DNA of 64,000 bases from Shewanella khirikhana. GTDB lineage: Bacteria > Pseudomonadota > Gammaproteobacteria > Enterobacterales > Shewanellaceae. Both the position numbers and the translations under genes were made by a program. A model generated the notes under the pieces. The model did no database searches, had not been told where the DNA came from, and saw only the letters and a list, made by a program, of their open reading frames with translations. This document shows positions 7,769 through 16,484 of this stretch, in pieces. Positions within the stretch are counted from its first letter, which is position 1. Each line of letters starts with the position of its first letter. The stretch spans positions 1,178,001 to 1,242,000 of the forward strand of contig NZ_CP020373.1 in NCBI RefSeq assembly GCF_003957745.1, read 5' to 3'.

Positions 7769-10018
7769 ATGGAAATTCAGGTCACTAAGCCTGAAATGGC
7801 TGCCAGCATACTGGCAGGCAGGGGCACGGGGCGACGCGCCCTCAAGGACAAGGCAACGGCAATCGGCGTCAGTGTTGGCGGCGTGATGGTGTTCGTGGCC
7901 CTTTTGCTTATCTTCTTTTACCTGCTTTATGTGGTGAAACCGATTTTTGATGGTGCCTCGGTCAGTGAGCGCACCGCCATTCCTTATGCCGAAAACAGTG
8001 CCCCGGCCCTGATGGTCGGCAGCGATGAGCAAAATGAATTGCTGTTTAGGGTTGGCACTGATGGTCAGGTGCAGTTTTACCGCGCCAGCGGTGAACTGGC
8101 TGAGACTGTTCAGCCTGAGCTGCCAGCGGGGGTGACCGTTGTCAGTTCTGCCGCTTTAGTTCCCCATGAGCAAAGCTTTGCGCTGGGGCTGTCAAATGGT
8201 GAGCTGCAACTCTACCGGGTGGAGTTCGGAGTAACCTATCCGGACAACCGCCGCATGATAACTCCACGCCTTCGCCGCCTGAGTCAGGATGGCGAGCTGG
8301 TGATTAGCCAGTCCGGCGCCCCCATCAGTCAGTTTGCTTTTGGCCGTACCAATGAGCAATTAACCGTGGCCTTTAATGGCGAGGGTGAATGGCAACTGAC
8401 TCGCCTTGAAGGGGAAGAGAACCTGCTGACCGAAGAGATTGAATGGACCAACAGCAGCGCCTCGCTGCCGGATGCGCCATCTCAGGTCGAGCAGCAGTTG
8501 ATGACGCCGGATCAGCGTCAGTTGATGCTGCGCTCCGGCAACAAGATTTTTGTGTATGACATCCGCGATGCCGAAGAGCCTTCGCTGATGCAGGTAATTG
8601 ATGCCGGCCGTGCCAAGAGCCGTCTTACCGGCGTATCGCTGCTCTCAGGTGCAAGTTCGCTGCTGCTGGCCTACGACAACGGTGAAATGGTGCAGTACTT
8701 CCAGGTCAGCAGTGACAAGGGCCGCCTGTACCGTGAAATTCGCGACTTCAAAGGCCTGGGCCACATTGAGTCCGTGGGCACCGAGTTCTACCGAAAAAGC
8801 TTTGCCACCGTCACCGATGATGGCCGCCTGACACTGCTGTACACCACCAGTCAGCGCGAACTGTTAAGCGAGAAGTTCGATATTGCCAAGCCCCAGGCGC
8901 TGGGTTTCAGCCCCCGCTCCAATGCGCTGGTTGTGGATGCCGGTAACAAGCTGCATCTGTTTGCAGTGGACAACGCCCACCCAGAGGTGAGCTGGAGCGC
9001 CCTGTGGAATAAGGTGTGGTACGAAGGCTACCCAGAGCCGCAATTTGTGTGGCAGTCCACCTCGGGTTCCGATGACTTTGAGGCCAAACTCAGCCTGATG
9101 CCACTGGCATTCGGCACCATGAAAGCGGCGCTTTATGCCATGTTGTTTGCGGTACCGCTGGCCATTGCCGGTGCCATTTACACCGCTTACTTTATGTCGC
9201 CCAAGGTGCGCGGCATTGTGAAACCCACCATCGAAATTATGGAAGCCCTGCCGACCGTTATTCTGGGTTTCCTTGCCGGTCTGTGGCTGGCGCCGCTGAT
9301 TGAAGAGCACCTGCCGGGCATTCTGGTGATGCTGATTTTACTGCCGGCCTCGATTCTGCTGAGCGCCTTTGGCTGGAGCAAGCTGCCAGGTCGCTGGAAA
9401 CAGCGTCTGCCTGAGGCATATCAGGAACTGATGCTGGTGCCTGTGCTGTGTCTTGTGGGTTATCTGTCATTTGCCATCAGCCCGACCCTGGAAGTGCTGT
9501 TCTTCCACGGCGATACCCGCCAGTTTATTACCAACGAGCTTGGGATCACCTTCGACCAACGTAACGCGCTGGTGGTGGGCATTGCCATGGGCTTTGCGGT
9601 TATCCCAACCATTTTCTCCATCGCCGAAGACGCTATTTTCTCGGTGCCGCGTCATCTGTCCAACGGCAGTCTGGCCCTGGGCGCAACCCAGTGGCAAACC
9701 CTGACCCGGGTAGTGCTGCTGACCGCCAGCCCCGGCATCTTCTCGGCCATCATGATGGGTCTTGGCCGCGCCGTGGGTGAAACCATGATTGTACTGATGG
9801 CAACCGGTAACACCGCCATTATGGAATGGAGCGTGTTTGAAGGTATGCGTACCCTGGCGGCCAACATTGCGGTGGAAATGCCTGAGTCGGCCATTGGCAG
9901 CAGCCACTACCGTGTGTTGTTCCTCGCGGCCTTTGTACTCTTTGTCTTTACCTTTATTTTCAACACAGTAGCTGAGGTTGTACGTCAGCGTCTGCGTGAG
10001 CGTTACAGCTCGCTGTAA
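7769..10018 (+). CDS. pstC: Phosphate ABC transporter permease PstC, extended form
   Basis: This inner-membrane permease of the high-affinity phosphate ABC transporter has 749 residues, against about 320 in E. coli. A transmembrane helix at about residues 38-60 is followed by roughly 390 mostly soluble residues predicted to face the periplasm. These are rich in repeated beta-type segments (propeller-like; LRVGTDGQVQFYR-style repeats). The membrane permease domain follows from about residue 450, starting LMPLAFGTMKAALYAMLFAV. The EAA-loop region reads LALGATQWQTLTRVVLL, close to PstC. The start has AGAGG 6 bases upstream. It is the first gene of the Pho-box-driven operon. The function of the extra domain is not known from sequence. 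Confidence 0.9.
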   Translation: MEIQVTKPEMAASILAGRGTGRRALKDKATAIGVSVGGVMVFVALLLIFFYLLYVVKPIFDGASVSERTAIPYAENSAPALMVGSDEQNELLFRVGTDGQVQFYRASGELAETVQPELPAGVTVVSSAALVPHEQSFALGLSNGELQLYRVEFGVTYPDNRRMITPRLRRLSQDGELVISQSGAPISQFAFGRTNEQLTVAFNGEGEWQLTRLEGEENLLTEEIEWTNSSASLPDAPSQVEQQLMTPDQRQLMLRSGNKIFVYDIRDAEEPSLMQVIDAGRAKSRLTGVSLLSGASSLLLAYDNGEMVQYFQVSSDKGRLYREIRDFKGLGHIESVGTEFYRKSFATVTDDGRLTLLYTTSQRELLSEKFDIAKPQALGFSPRSNALVVDAGNKLHLFAVDNAHPEVSWSALWNKVWYEGYPEPQFVWQSTSGSDDFEAKLSLMPLAFGTMKAALYAMLFAVPLAIAGAIYTAYFMSPKVRGIVKPTIEIMEALPTVILGFLAGLWLAPLIEEHLPGILVMLILLPASILLSAFGWSKLPGRWKQRLPEAYQELMLVPVLCLVGYLSFAISPTLEVLFFHGDTRQFITNELGITFDQRNALVVGIAMGFAVIPTIFSIAEDAIFSVPRHLSNGSLALGATQWQTLTRVVLLTASPGIFSAIMMGLGRAVGETMIVLMATGNTAIMEWSVFEGMRTLAANIAVEMPESAIGSSHYRVLFLAAFVLFVFTFIFNTVAEVVRQRLRERYSSL

Positions 10019-10069
10019 GCAGGAATGAATTCAAGATGGAATGCTTTGATTTGAGTTGGGGACAGCACT

Positions 10070-11722
10070 ATGGGTAAGTGGTTTAAATCGGGTTCCCCCT
10101 GGATTTGGATGACAGGCGGCGCGGTGAGCCTCAGTCTTATAGCGGTACTGGGTCTGCTGCTGCTCATCGCCTGGCGTGGTCTGTCCTACTTCTGGCCTGC
10201 CGATATCTATCAGTGGCAGCTGCGTGATGCCAAGGGCGTTGAGTCTACCCTGATTGGTGAAATCTACGACAGTGAACAGGTGCCAACAGAGCGCCTGATC
10301 ACCGCCGGTGTAGAGTTTGCCGAGCATCCCGGCGAGTTTGTGACCCGCTATCTGGTGAAGACCGGTAACCGTGAGTTTGTAGGGCTGGATTTCCGCTGGG
10401 TGCTGGCAACTGACATTGTTTCCCGCGATACCCCAGAAGGGCTGGCGAGGCTTGAACGCAGCAAAAACGGTAACTTCTACGGTTATCCTGTTGCTGTGAT
10501 TGAAGACGGTAAGCGTCTGGAGCTCACCGATGTGCAGCATTCGCTGGAAGAGCACATTGAGCGCGCCGTTGAAATCAGTGACCGTGCCACCGCGCTGCAA
10601 AAGCGCGATATTGGCGCCATTAACTACGAGCTTGAGCGTCTGCGTCTTAAAGAGCGCCGCGCCGAACTCGACGGTGAGCTGACCGACAGTAAGAAGCAGG
10701 AATTTGCCTCGGCCCGTAAGAAGCTTGAAGCCGACTACCTGGTGCTGGAAAAAGAACTGTTTGCCCTGCGCGATGAAGCAGGCCGTGACAGCGTGATTGT
10801 GCGCGATATGCGCGGCGAAGAAGTGGTGCTCAAGCTCGACAGCGTGCTGGACGTTACCTACGCCAACCGTCTCGGTTTTATGGGCAAGGTAGGGCACTGG
10901 TTCAGCGGTGTGGCTAACTTTATCAGCGCCGATCCCCGCGAAGCCAACACCGAGGGCGGTGTATTCCCGGCGATTTTCGGTACCGTATTTATGGTGCTGC
11001 TGATGGCGGTGATTGTGACCCCATTCGGCGTGATTGCTGCCATTTACATGCATGAATATGCCAAGAAAGGCCCGCTGACCAAGATGATCCGCATTGCGGT
11101 GATTAACTTAGCCGGTGTGCCATCCATTGTGTACGGTGTGTTCGGTCTGGGCTTCTTTGTGTACATGCTCGGTGGCTCCATCGACCAGCTGTTCTACCCC
11201 GAAGCGCTGCCATCGCCTACCTTTGGCTCACCCGGGGTGATTTGGTCGGCACTGACGCTTGCCATCCTGACTCTGCCGGTGGTGATTGTGTCTACCGAAG
11301 AAGGCCTGTCACGCATCCCCAGCGCCGTGCGTCAGGGCAGTCTGGCCCTCGGTGCCACCAAGGCCGAAACCCTGTGGCGGATTGTTATCCCTATGGCAAG
11401 TCCGGCGATTATGACAGGTCTGATTTTGGCAGTGGCCCGCGCCGCCGGTGAAGTGGCGCCGCTGATGCTGGTGGGTGTGGTGAAGCTTGCGCCAACCTTG
11501 CCAGTTGACATGAATTTCCCCTTTGTGCACCTGGACCGTAAGTTCATGCACCTGGGTTTCCATATTTACGACGTGGGCTTCCAGAGCCCCAACGTGGAGG
11601 CGGCGCGCCCGCTGGTGTATGCCACCTCCTTCCTGCTGGTTTCCGTGATTGTGGCGCTCAATTTGACCGCCATCAGTGTACGTAATCACCTGCGTGAGAA
11701 ATACCGCTCCCTTGAGCATTGA
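10070..11722 (+). CDS. pstA: Phosphate ABC transporter permease PstA, extended form
   Basis: This second membrane subunit of the phosphate importer has 550 residues, about 250 more than E. coli PstA. A first helix at residues 15-40 is followed by a long soluble part with a charged, coiled-coil-like stretch (residues about 165-240, rich in Glu, Lys and Arg). The permease domain begins near residue 300 (FPAIFGTVFMVLLMAVIVTP). The EAA-type loop LALGATKAETLWRIVIPMAS is conserved. It lies 51 bases after pstC, and both permeases are enlarged in the same place, between helix 1 and the permease core, suggesting the two extra domains work together. Confidence 0.9.
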   Translation: MGKWFKSGSPWIWMTGGAVSLSLIAVLGLLLLIAWRGLSYFWPADIYQWQLRDAKGVESTLIGEIYDSEQVPTERLITAGVEFAEHPGEFVTRYLVKTGNREFVGLDFRWVLATDIVSRDTPEGLARLERSKNGNFYGYPVAVIEDGKRLELTDVQHSLEEHIERAVEISDRATALQKRDIGAINYELERLRLKERRAELDGELTDSKKQEFASARKKLEADYLVLEKELFALRDEAGRDSVIVRDMRGEEVVLKLDSVLDVTYANRLGFMGKVGHWFSGVANFISADPREANTEGGVFPAIFGTVFMVLLMAVIVTPFGVIAAIYMHEYAKKGPLTKMIRIAVINLAGVPSIVYGVFGLGFFVYMLGGSIDQLFYPEALPSPTFGSPGVIWSALTLAILTLPVVIVSTEEGLSRIPSAVRQGSLALGATKAETLWRIVIPMASPAIMTGLILAVARAAGEVAPLMLVGVVKLAPTLPVDMNFPFVHLDRKFMHLGFHIYDVGFQSPNVEAARPLVYATSFLLVSVIVALNLTAISVRNHLREKYRSLEH

Positions 11723-11757
11723 TAATCCGGCGATTATCCTGAAAATTGGTACAGAAT

Positions 11758-12576
11758 ATGATTTCGATAGACAGCTCAGTAATGAAAACCGAAGCCCTGG
11801 ATCTGGAAAATCTGCCCGCGTCGGAAACGGCTCTGGAGATCCACAACCTGAATTTGCACTATGGCACCAAGCAGGCGCTGTTTGATGTGTCGATGAAGAT
11901 CCCCAAGAAGCGGGTCACCGCCTTTATCGGCCCCAGCGGCTGTGGTAAGTCGACCCTGCTGCGTTGCATCAATCGCATGAACGATCTGGTGGACAACTGC
12001 AACATCAGCGGCGAAATCCGCCTGCATGGCCAGAACATCTACGACAAAGCCGTGGATGTGGCAGCGCTGCGTCGTAACGTCGGCATGGTGTTCCAGCGCC
12101 CCAATCCGTTCCCCAAGTCCATCTACGAAAACGTGGTCTATGGCCTGCGCCTGCAGGGTATCAATAACCGCCGTGAGCTGGATGAGGCCTGTGAGCGCTC
12201 CTTGCGCGGCGCAGCGATTTGGGATGAAGTGAAAGACCGTCTGCACGACAACGCCTTCGGCCTGTCCGGTGGTCAGCAGCAGCGTCTGGTAATTGCCCGT
12301 GCCATTGCCATTGAGCCGGAAGTTTTGCTGCTGGACGAACCAACCTCGGCGCTGGACCCTATCTCCACCCTGACCATCGAAGAGCTCATCACCGAGCTTA
12401 AGACCAAGTACACAGTGGTTATCGTAACCCACAACATGCAGCAGGCCGCGCGGGTGTCGGATCAGACCGCCTTTATGTACATGGGCGAACTGGTGGAATA
12501 CGCCGACACCAACACCATCTTTACCACGCCGTCCCAGCGCAAGACGGAAGACTACATCACCGGCCGTTACGGTTAA
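11758..12576 (+). CDS. pstB: Phosphate ABC transporter ATP-binding protein PstB
   Basis: This 272-residue ATPase powers phosphate import. Walker A is GPSGCGKST at about residues 58-66, the signature is LSGGQQQR, and Walker B is LLLDEPTSALDP; the His switch lies in VIVTHNMQQA. Length and motifs are normal for PstB. The ATG at 11758 was chosen because a TTG 4 codons upstream lacks a ribosome site. It lies 35 bases after pstA. No pstS is found in the window, so the periplasmic phosphate-binding protein must be encoded elsewhere. Confidence 0.96.
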   Translation: MISIDSSVMKTEALDLENLPASETALEIHNLNLHYGTKQALFDVSMKIPKKRVTAFIGPSGCGKSTLLRCINRMNDLVDNCNISGEIRLHGQNIYDKAVDVAALRRNVGMVFQRPNPFPKSIYENVVYGLRLQGINNRRELDEACERSLRGAAIWDEVKDRLHDNAFGLSGGQQQRLVIARAIAIEPEVLLLDEPTSALDPISTLTIEELITELKTKYTVVIVTHNMQQAARVSDQTAFMYMGELVEYADTNTIFTTPSQRKTEDYITGRYG

Positions 12577-12599
12577 CAGCAAGAGGCAGCTGAATTCTC

Positions 12600-13310
12600 A
12601 TGGATAAACTGAGTACCAATAAGCACATTTCCGGCCAGTTCAATGCCGAGCTGGACGATATCCGTAACCGCGTTCTGGCCATGGGTGGCCTGGTTGAACG
12701 CCAGCTGGAGCAGGCGCTGGACGCCCTGGGTGGCCTGGATGCCGAGCTTGCTCAAAAGGTGATTGACGGCGACCACAAGGTCAATGGCATGGAAGTGGCC
12801 ATCGATGAAGAGTGCACCCGCATCATCGCCAAGCGTCAGCCGGCGGCGAGCGATTTGCGTCTGATTATTGCCATCTCCAAGACCATCGCTGACCTCGAGC
12901 GCATTGGTGATGCCTGTGTGCGTATCGCCAAAGCCGCCCTTGAGAAGCGCAACAACAACCAGCAACCGCTGCTGGTGAGCATCGAATCCATGGGCCGTCA
13001 TGCAACCCGCATGCTGCACGCGACCCTGGATGCACTGGCACGGATGGATGTGGAATCGGCCCTTGAACTGCACCGAGAAGATGCGCGTCTGGACAAGGAA
13101 TACGAGGGCATTATCCGTCAGCTGATGACCTACATGATGGAAGATCCGCGCTCCATCCCCGGCGTGCTCGATGTGCTCTGGGCCGCCCGCGCCGTTGAGC
13201 GGGTCGGGGATCGCTGCAAGAACATTTGTGAATACATCATCTACTACGTGAAAGGTAAAGATGTGCGCCATACCTCCTACGAGGACATGGAAAAAGACAT
13301 CAATCGCTGA
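12600..13310 (+). CDS. phoU: Phosphate-specific regulatory protein PhoU
   Basis: This 236-residue protein is made of two PhoU three-helix repeats. The metal-binding motifs (E/D)xxxD are visible as KTIADLERIGDACVRI in the first half and ARAVERVGDRCKNICEYIIY in the second. It signals from the Pst transporter to the PhoR kinase to shut the Pho regulon when phosphate is plentiful. It is the last gene of the operon, 23 bases after pstB, and is followed by a strong terminator. Confidence 0.95.
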   Translation: MDKLSTNKHISGQFNAELDDIRNRVLAMGGLVERQLEQALDALGGLDAELAQKVIDGDHKVNGMEVAIDEECTRIIAKRQPAASDLRLIIAISKTIADLERIGDACVRIAKAALEKRNNNQQPLLVSIESMGRHATRMLHATLDALARMDVESALELHREDARLDKEYEGIIRQLMTYMMEDPRSIPGVLDVLWAARAVERVGDRCKNICEYIIYYVKGKDVRHTSYEDMEKDINR

Positions 13311-13323
13311 GTTTATGTTAGTG

Positions 13324-13351
13324 AAAAAGGGGCCTTAGTGGCCCCTTTTTT
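13324..13351 (+). terminator. Terminator of the pst operon
   Basis: AAAAAGGGGCC / GGCCCCTTTTT stem with a 5-base loop and a T run, 13 bases after the phoU stop. Confidence 0.9.
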
Positions 13352-13420
13352 ATGGCGACGCATCGCCCGCTGCACACAGGTTAGCTCTTTACGCAAGCAC
13401 GGGACTTATTCGCACCTTCC

Positions 13421-13819
13421 TTAGCTCACCCGGTAGCGGGAGAGCTCAATCAAATTGCCATCCGGGTCGCGAATATACACTGAATCTAGGGCGCCGGTGG
13501 CGCCGCTGCGGGCAACAGGTCCGGCTTCGATGGCAAGACCCAGCCCGGTTAAATGCGCTATGACGCCGTCAATCGGCTCTGACACCAAAAAGCACAAATC
13601 CGCGGTGCCAGTGGCGGCAGCCTTGGCGTTGGGCTTAAATTCCTGCCCCAATTGATGCAGGTTGATTTTCTGATCGCCAAAGTACAGCGCATGACGCGCA
13701 CTGCCGTCGGTGGCGGTAAACACCTGATGCCGCATGCCCAGCACCTTGCTGTAAAAGGCGCAGCTGGTGTCTATATCGGCAACCGTCAAGACCAGATGAT
13801 CCAACATGGTGACTCGCAT
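13421..13819 (-). CDS. VOC-family (glyoxalase/bleomycin resistance fold) protein
   Basis: This 132-residue protein carries one vicinal-oxygen-chelate domain: LDHLVLTVADIDTSCAFYSK at the N-terminus, HALYFGDQKINLHQLGQEF in the middle and VYIRDPDGNLIELSRY at the end. Metal-ligand candidates are the His of LDHL, the His of NLHQ and the Glu of LIELS. The substrate cannot be told. The ATG at 13819 is preceded by AGGGGGA on the minus strand, so it is preferred over longer upstream starts. It stands alone. Confidence 0.85.
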   Translation of the reverse strand: MRVTMLDHLVLTVADIDTSCAFYSKVLGMRHQVFTATDGSARHALYFGDQKINLHQLGQEFKPNAKAAATGTADLCFLVSEPIDGVIAHLTGLGLAIEAGPVARSGATGALDSVYIRDPDGNLIELSRYRVS

Positions 13820-14007
13820 TCTTCCCCCTAAAAAGCGCTTGCAGTAACAACAGGATAGCAGGGCTGTTACCGGCAATTTGTGATAGATGAGTTCTTATAA
13901 CAGAGTGCTGATAAAAGCGCGATCCACTGTGCTACCATAACGGCTCATCAGCCCGTCAGCCGGGCTTTTTTGCGGCCATTTTTTGCAGAGACTTTTTCGA
14001 GGAACAC

Positions 14008-14580
14008 ATGAAAACCACACTGACCCGGGGTCTGATGAATGTACTGCCGATGGCGCTGAGCCTGTGGCTGTTTTGGTCGCTGTTTGTCTCCCTGGATGAA
14101 CTGGGTCGATTGCTGCTGGAGCTGGTGGGATTGCCACGGCTGTTTATCGGCGAAGGCTTTATGCTGGTGATAGCGCTGGTGTTTGCTGCAGGGCTGTTGT
14201 TTTCCGTCAGCCCCATCGTATGGCTGTGGGGCAAGGTCGAGCGTGCCTTGATGCGCTTTCCGCTGTTTAAATCTGTCTATGGCAGTATTCGCGATATAGC
14301 GTCGCTGATGAACCGTGATGGCAAGCCCAAGGATCAGCAGGTGGTGCTGGTGAAGCAGGCCAACGGCGGCTATGTGGTGGGCTTTATCATGACCGACAAG
14401 GCACCGGAGCCCATTACCGACGCCCTGGGTGATGGCGATTGGGTGCCTGTGCTGTTTCAGCTGTCCTATCAAATGGCGGGGGTCACCACCCTGGTGCGCC
14501 GGGAAGATTTGGTGCCGGTTAACTGGAGTTTTGAAGAGGCGATGCGCTTTAACCTCACTGCCGGTATTTCCAAGTCGTAA
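14008..14580 (+). CDS. DUF502 family inner-membrane protein
   Basis: This 190-residue protein has two N-terminal membrane helices (about residues 8-30 and 50-72), then a soluble domain with FPLFKSVYGSIRDIASLMN and PVLFQLSYQMAGVTTLVRRE, the pattern of DUF502 proteins. Family function is unknown. It starts at ATG 14008 with AGGAACAC upstream. It is transcribed away from the VOC gene, alone in its orientation, and a 6-bp tandem repeat follows its stop. Confidence 0.85.
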   Translation: MKTTLTRGLMNVLPMALSLWLFWSLFVSLDELGRLLLELVGLPRLFIGEGFMLVIALVFAAGLLFSVSPIVWLWGKVERALMRFPLFKSVYGSIRDIASLMNRDGKPKDQQVVLVKQANGGYVVGFIMTDKAPEPITDALGDGDWVPVLFQLSYQMAGVTTLVRREDLVPVNWSFEEAMRFNLTAGISKS

Positions 14581-14581
14581 A

Positions 14582-14599
14582 CGCCAGCGCCAGCGCCAC
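14582..14599. repeat. 6-bp tandem repeat, three copies
   Basis: CGCCAG, CGCCAG, CGCCAC start 2 bases after the DUF502 stop codon. Confidence 0.75.
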
Positions 14600-14615
14600 T
14601 CGCGCTCAGGGTTTG

Positions 14616-15026
14616 CTAGTTTGATGTTTCGCTGCGTGGGCCGGGGTAACGTGGGCTGTGGTCATCTATCACCAGCCAGGACGGTGCGTCCTTGGTGTAG
14701 ATATGATATTTGGGCGCCATCAGCGCCGGGTCGTCCAGTGAGCCAATCGCCAGGGTGAAATAGTCAGGGTGGGCGGTACTTCGATAACTCAAGGTGCTGC
14801 CACACTCGGGGCAAAAACCGCGACGGATAGTCGCGGACGAGGCATACTCTTTGGGTTTGGCGCCAGGCCAGCTTAGCTGCGCTGTTTTGACATCCACCCA
14901 GGCACTCACAGGCGCGCCGGTGATTTTATGGCAATCACGGCAGTGGCAGTAATCGGCATCGAAAGGCATGCCACTGATTTCATATCGAATATGGCCGCAG
15001 TGACAGCCGCCTCTCAGGGTTTCCAT
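14616..15026 (-). CDS. GFA-family zinc protein (Gfa/CENP-V fold)
   Basis: This 136-residue protein has the cysteine pattern of the glutathione-dependent formaldehyde-activating (GFA) family: GGCHCGHIRYE near residue 7, YCHCRDCHK near residue 30 and CPECGS near residue 93, which bind zinc. The family includes S-hydroxymethylglutathione synthase but most members have no proven activity, so the substrate is open. The start is at 15026 with AGGAG upstream on the minus strand, overlapping the 3' end of the AHSA1-like gene by 13 bases, so the two are co-transcribed. Confidence 0.85.
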   Translation of the reverse strand: METLRGGCHCGHIRYEISGMPFDADYCHCRDCHKITGAPVSAWVDVKTAQLSWPGAKPKEYASSATIRRGFCPECGSTLSYRSTAHPDYFTLAIGSLDDPALMAPKYHIYTKDAPSWLVIDDHSPRYPGPRSETSN

Positions 15027-15454
15027 TCAGGCTCCTGACTTGACATGCCGTTTGCCTCGACATGACGTTTGAAGTTATCCAGTATCGCCTGCCAGCCTTG
15101 CCGTTGCATTTCTGCGCTGTGCTCATCTTCGGTTTCAAAGGTTTCGCTTACCAGCACACCGCTGTCGGTTTCCTTAAAGCAGACGCTCACTTCTCGGCCA
15201 TCTTCTATAACAAAACGCAGTGACTCACAGGGCATCACTTCGGTGAAGCGGCCATTGAAGTCGAAACCGCCCGAGCCGTCCCTTGCTTCCATGCGATAGC
15301 TGAATTGGCCTTCGGGGTGCAAATCCAGCCGGGCTGCAGGGCAACACCAGCTCTCGTGGGCGAAGTTCCACTGCACTATGTCGGCTGGGGTTATCCAGGC
15401 TTGCCATACCCGGGTGAGCGGCGCCTGGATATGGGTTTCCACGGTTATCTTCAT
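15014..15454 (-). CDS. AHSA1-type SRPBCC domain protein
   Basis: This 146-residue single-domain protein begins MKITVETHIQAPLTRVWQAW, with TPADIVQWNFA following and the GWQAILDNFKRHVE helix at the end, typical of activator-of-Hsp90-homologue-1-like SRPBCC proteins with a hydrophobic ligand pocket. The ligand and role are unknown. AAGGAGG precedes the start on the minus strand. It is the first gene of a two-gene unit with the GFA protein. Confidence 0.85.
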   Translation of the reverse strand: MKITVETHIQAPLTRVWQAWITPADIVQWNFAHESWCCPAARLDLHPEGQFSYRMEARDGSGGFDFNGRFTEVMPCESLRFVIEDGREVSVCFKETDSGVLVSETFETEDEHSAEMQRQGWQAILDNFKRHVEANGMSSQEPEWKP

Positions 15455-15493
15455 GTCTGTGCCTCCTTGCGGTTGAGTTGAACCTTGGCGCGC

Positions 15494-16378
15494 TTAGCCG
15501 CCAAGCCCCTTATGCAGGGTCGCAATCCACTTCTTTTCGTCGATAAACTGCCAGCTCCAGCTGTCATAATCGGGAATGCCTTCGCCGGTCATTTGTTCCA
15601 GGGTTTTGCCTTGCTCTTTTGCGGCATTGGCCCAGTTGATACTGGCATCCAGCATGTGTTTGAAGCGCAGCAAATCGGTTTTGGACGCAAGCTCGCCGTG
15701 GCCGGGAATGACCTGGGTCTTATCATCAATCATTGCCAGCACCGCCGCCACATTGTCGCGATAACCAATCACAGAGCCACCGGCATCGAGGTCGATGTAG
15801 GGAAAGCGGTCTTTAAAAAACAGGTCACCCATGTGGACCACATTGGCATTTTGCCAGAACACCACACTGTCGCCATCGGTATGACCTGGGCCAAGGTGCA
15901 CCACCTTGAGGGTGTCGCCGTTGAAATGAATATTGATGCCCTGCTCATAGGTGATGACCGGCAGCGCCGCAGCGGCGGTCTTGTCGTCACTTTGCAGCCT
16001 TTTCAGCACATTGTCATGGGCCATAATGGTGCCCTGCAAGCCGAAGTGGCCGTTTCCACCGGTATGGTCACCATGGTAATGGGTGTTGATGATATATCTG
16101 GGCATTGCGGAGGTTTTGGCCCCCGGGGTGGCCGCAAGTGCGGCGGTGATTTTACCGGCCAGCGGCGCAAACTGATCGTCGATAATCAAAATGCCATCAT
16201 CGCCACTGCTGACGCCGATATTGCCGCCGGCGCCTTCAAATAACCAGGCACTGGCATTGAGATGGGTGCTCTTGATGTCGACCTTGGCAAACCTGTCATC
16301 GTCGGCGGCCTGGGACAGAAACGACAGCGCCAACAGCGATGGCAGCCAGAGTGTGTGCAGGCGAGGGGACTTGTTCAT
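15494..16378 (-). CDS. Exported metallo-beta-lactamase-fold hydrolase
   Basis: This 294-residue protein has an N-terminal signal peptide (about residues 8-24, ending ..SFLSQA) and the MBL zinc motif THYHGDHTGGN. Further ligands are the His in GPGHTDGDS and the His in VIPGHGELA. It should act in the periplasm. The overall pattern fits the generic MBL-fold hydrolases rather than a proven carbapenemase, so no resistance claim is made. The start is ATG 16378 with AAGGA upstream. It follows the RND operon by about 100 bases in the same direction. Confidence 0.85.
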   Translation of the reverse strand: MNKSPRLHTLWLPSLLALSFLSQAADDDRFAKVDIKSTHLNASAWLFEGAGGNIGVSSGDDGILIIDDQFAPLAGKITAALAATPGAKTSAMPRYIINTHYHGDHTGGNGHFGLQGTIMAHDNVLKRLQSDDKTAAAALPVITYEQGINIHFNGDTLKVVHLGPGHTDGDSVVFWQNANVVHMGDLFFKDRFPYIDLDAGGSVIGYRDNVAAVLAMIDDKTQVIPGHGELASKTDLLRFKHMLDASINWANAAKEQGKTLEQMTGEGIPDYDSWSWQFIDEKKWIATLHKGLGG

Positions 16379-16434
16379 CTTGTTATCCTTTTCCTTACGG
16401 GGAGCCGTGTAGTTTTTGTTTTTACCTCATAAGC

Positions 16435-16460
16435 CAAAGACCGCGTTACGGCGGTCTTTG
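16435..16460. terminator. Hairpin between the RND operon and the MBL gene
   Basis: CAAAGACCGC / GCGGTCTTTG, 10-bp stem around GTTACG. There is no clear T run in the minus direction, so termination of the RND operon may be partial. Confidence 0.55.
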
Positions 16461-16484
16461 TTTCTGTCTTTGCACTATATTTGG

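Noticed and set aside
10031..11053. 340-codon minus-strand open frame opposite pstA
   Set aside because: Composition is unlike a real protein (His-, Gln- and Asn-rich) and it lies wholly antisense to conserved PstA.
15494..16378. Metallo-beta-lactamase-fold protein as an antibiotic-resistance carbapenemase
   Set aside because: The HxHxDH motif alone is shared by many hydrolases, and no resistance-gene context or class B signature beyond it was found.
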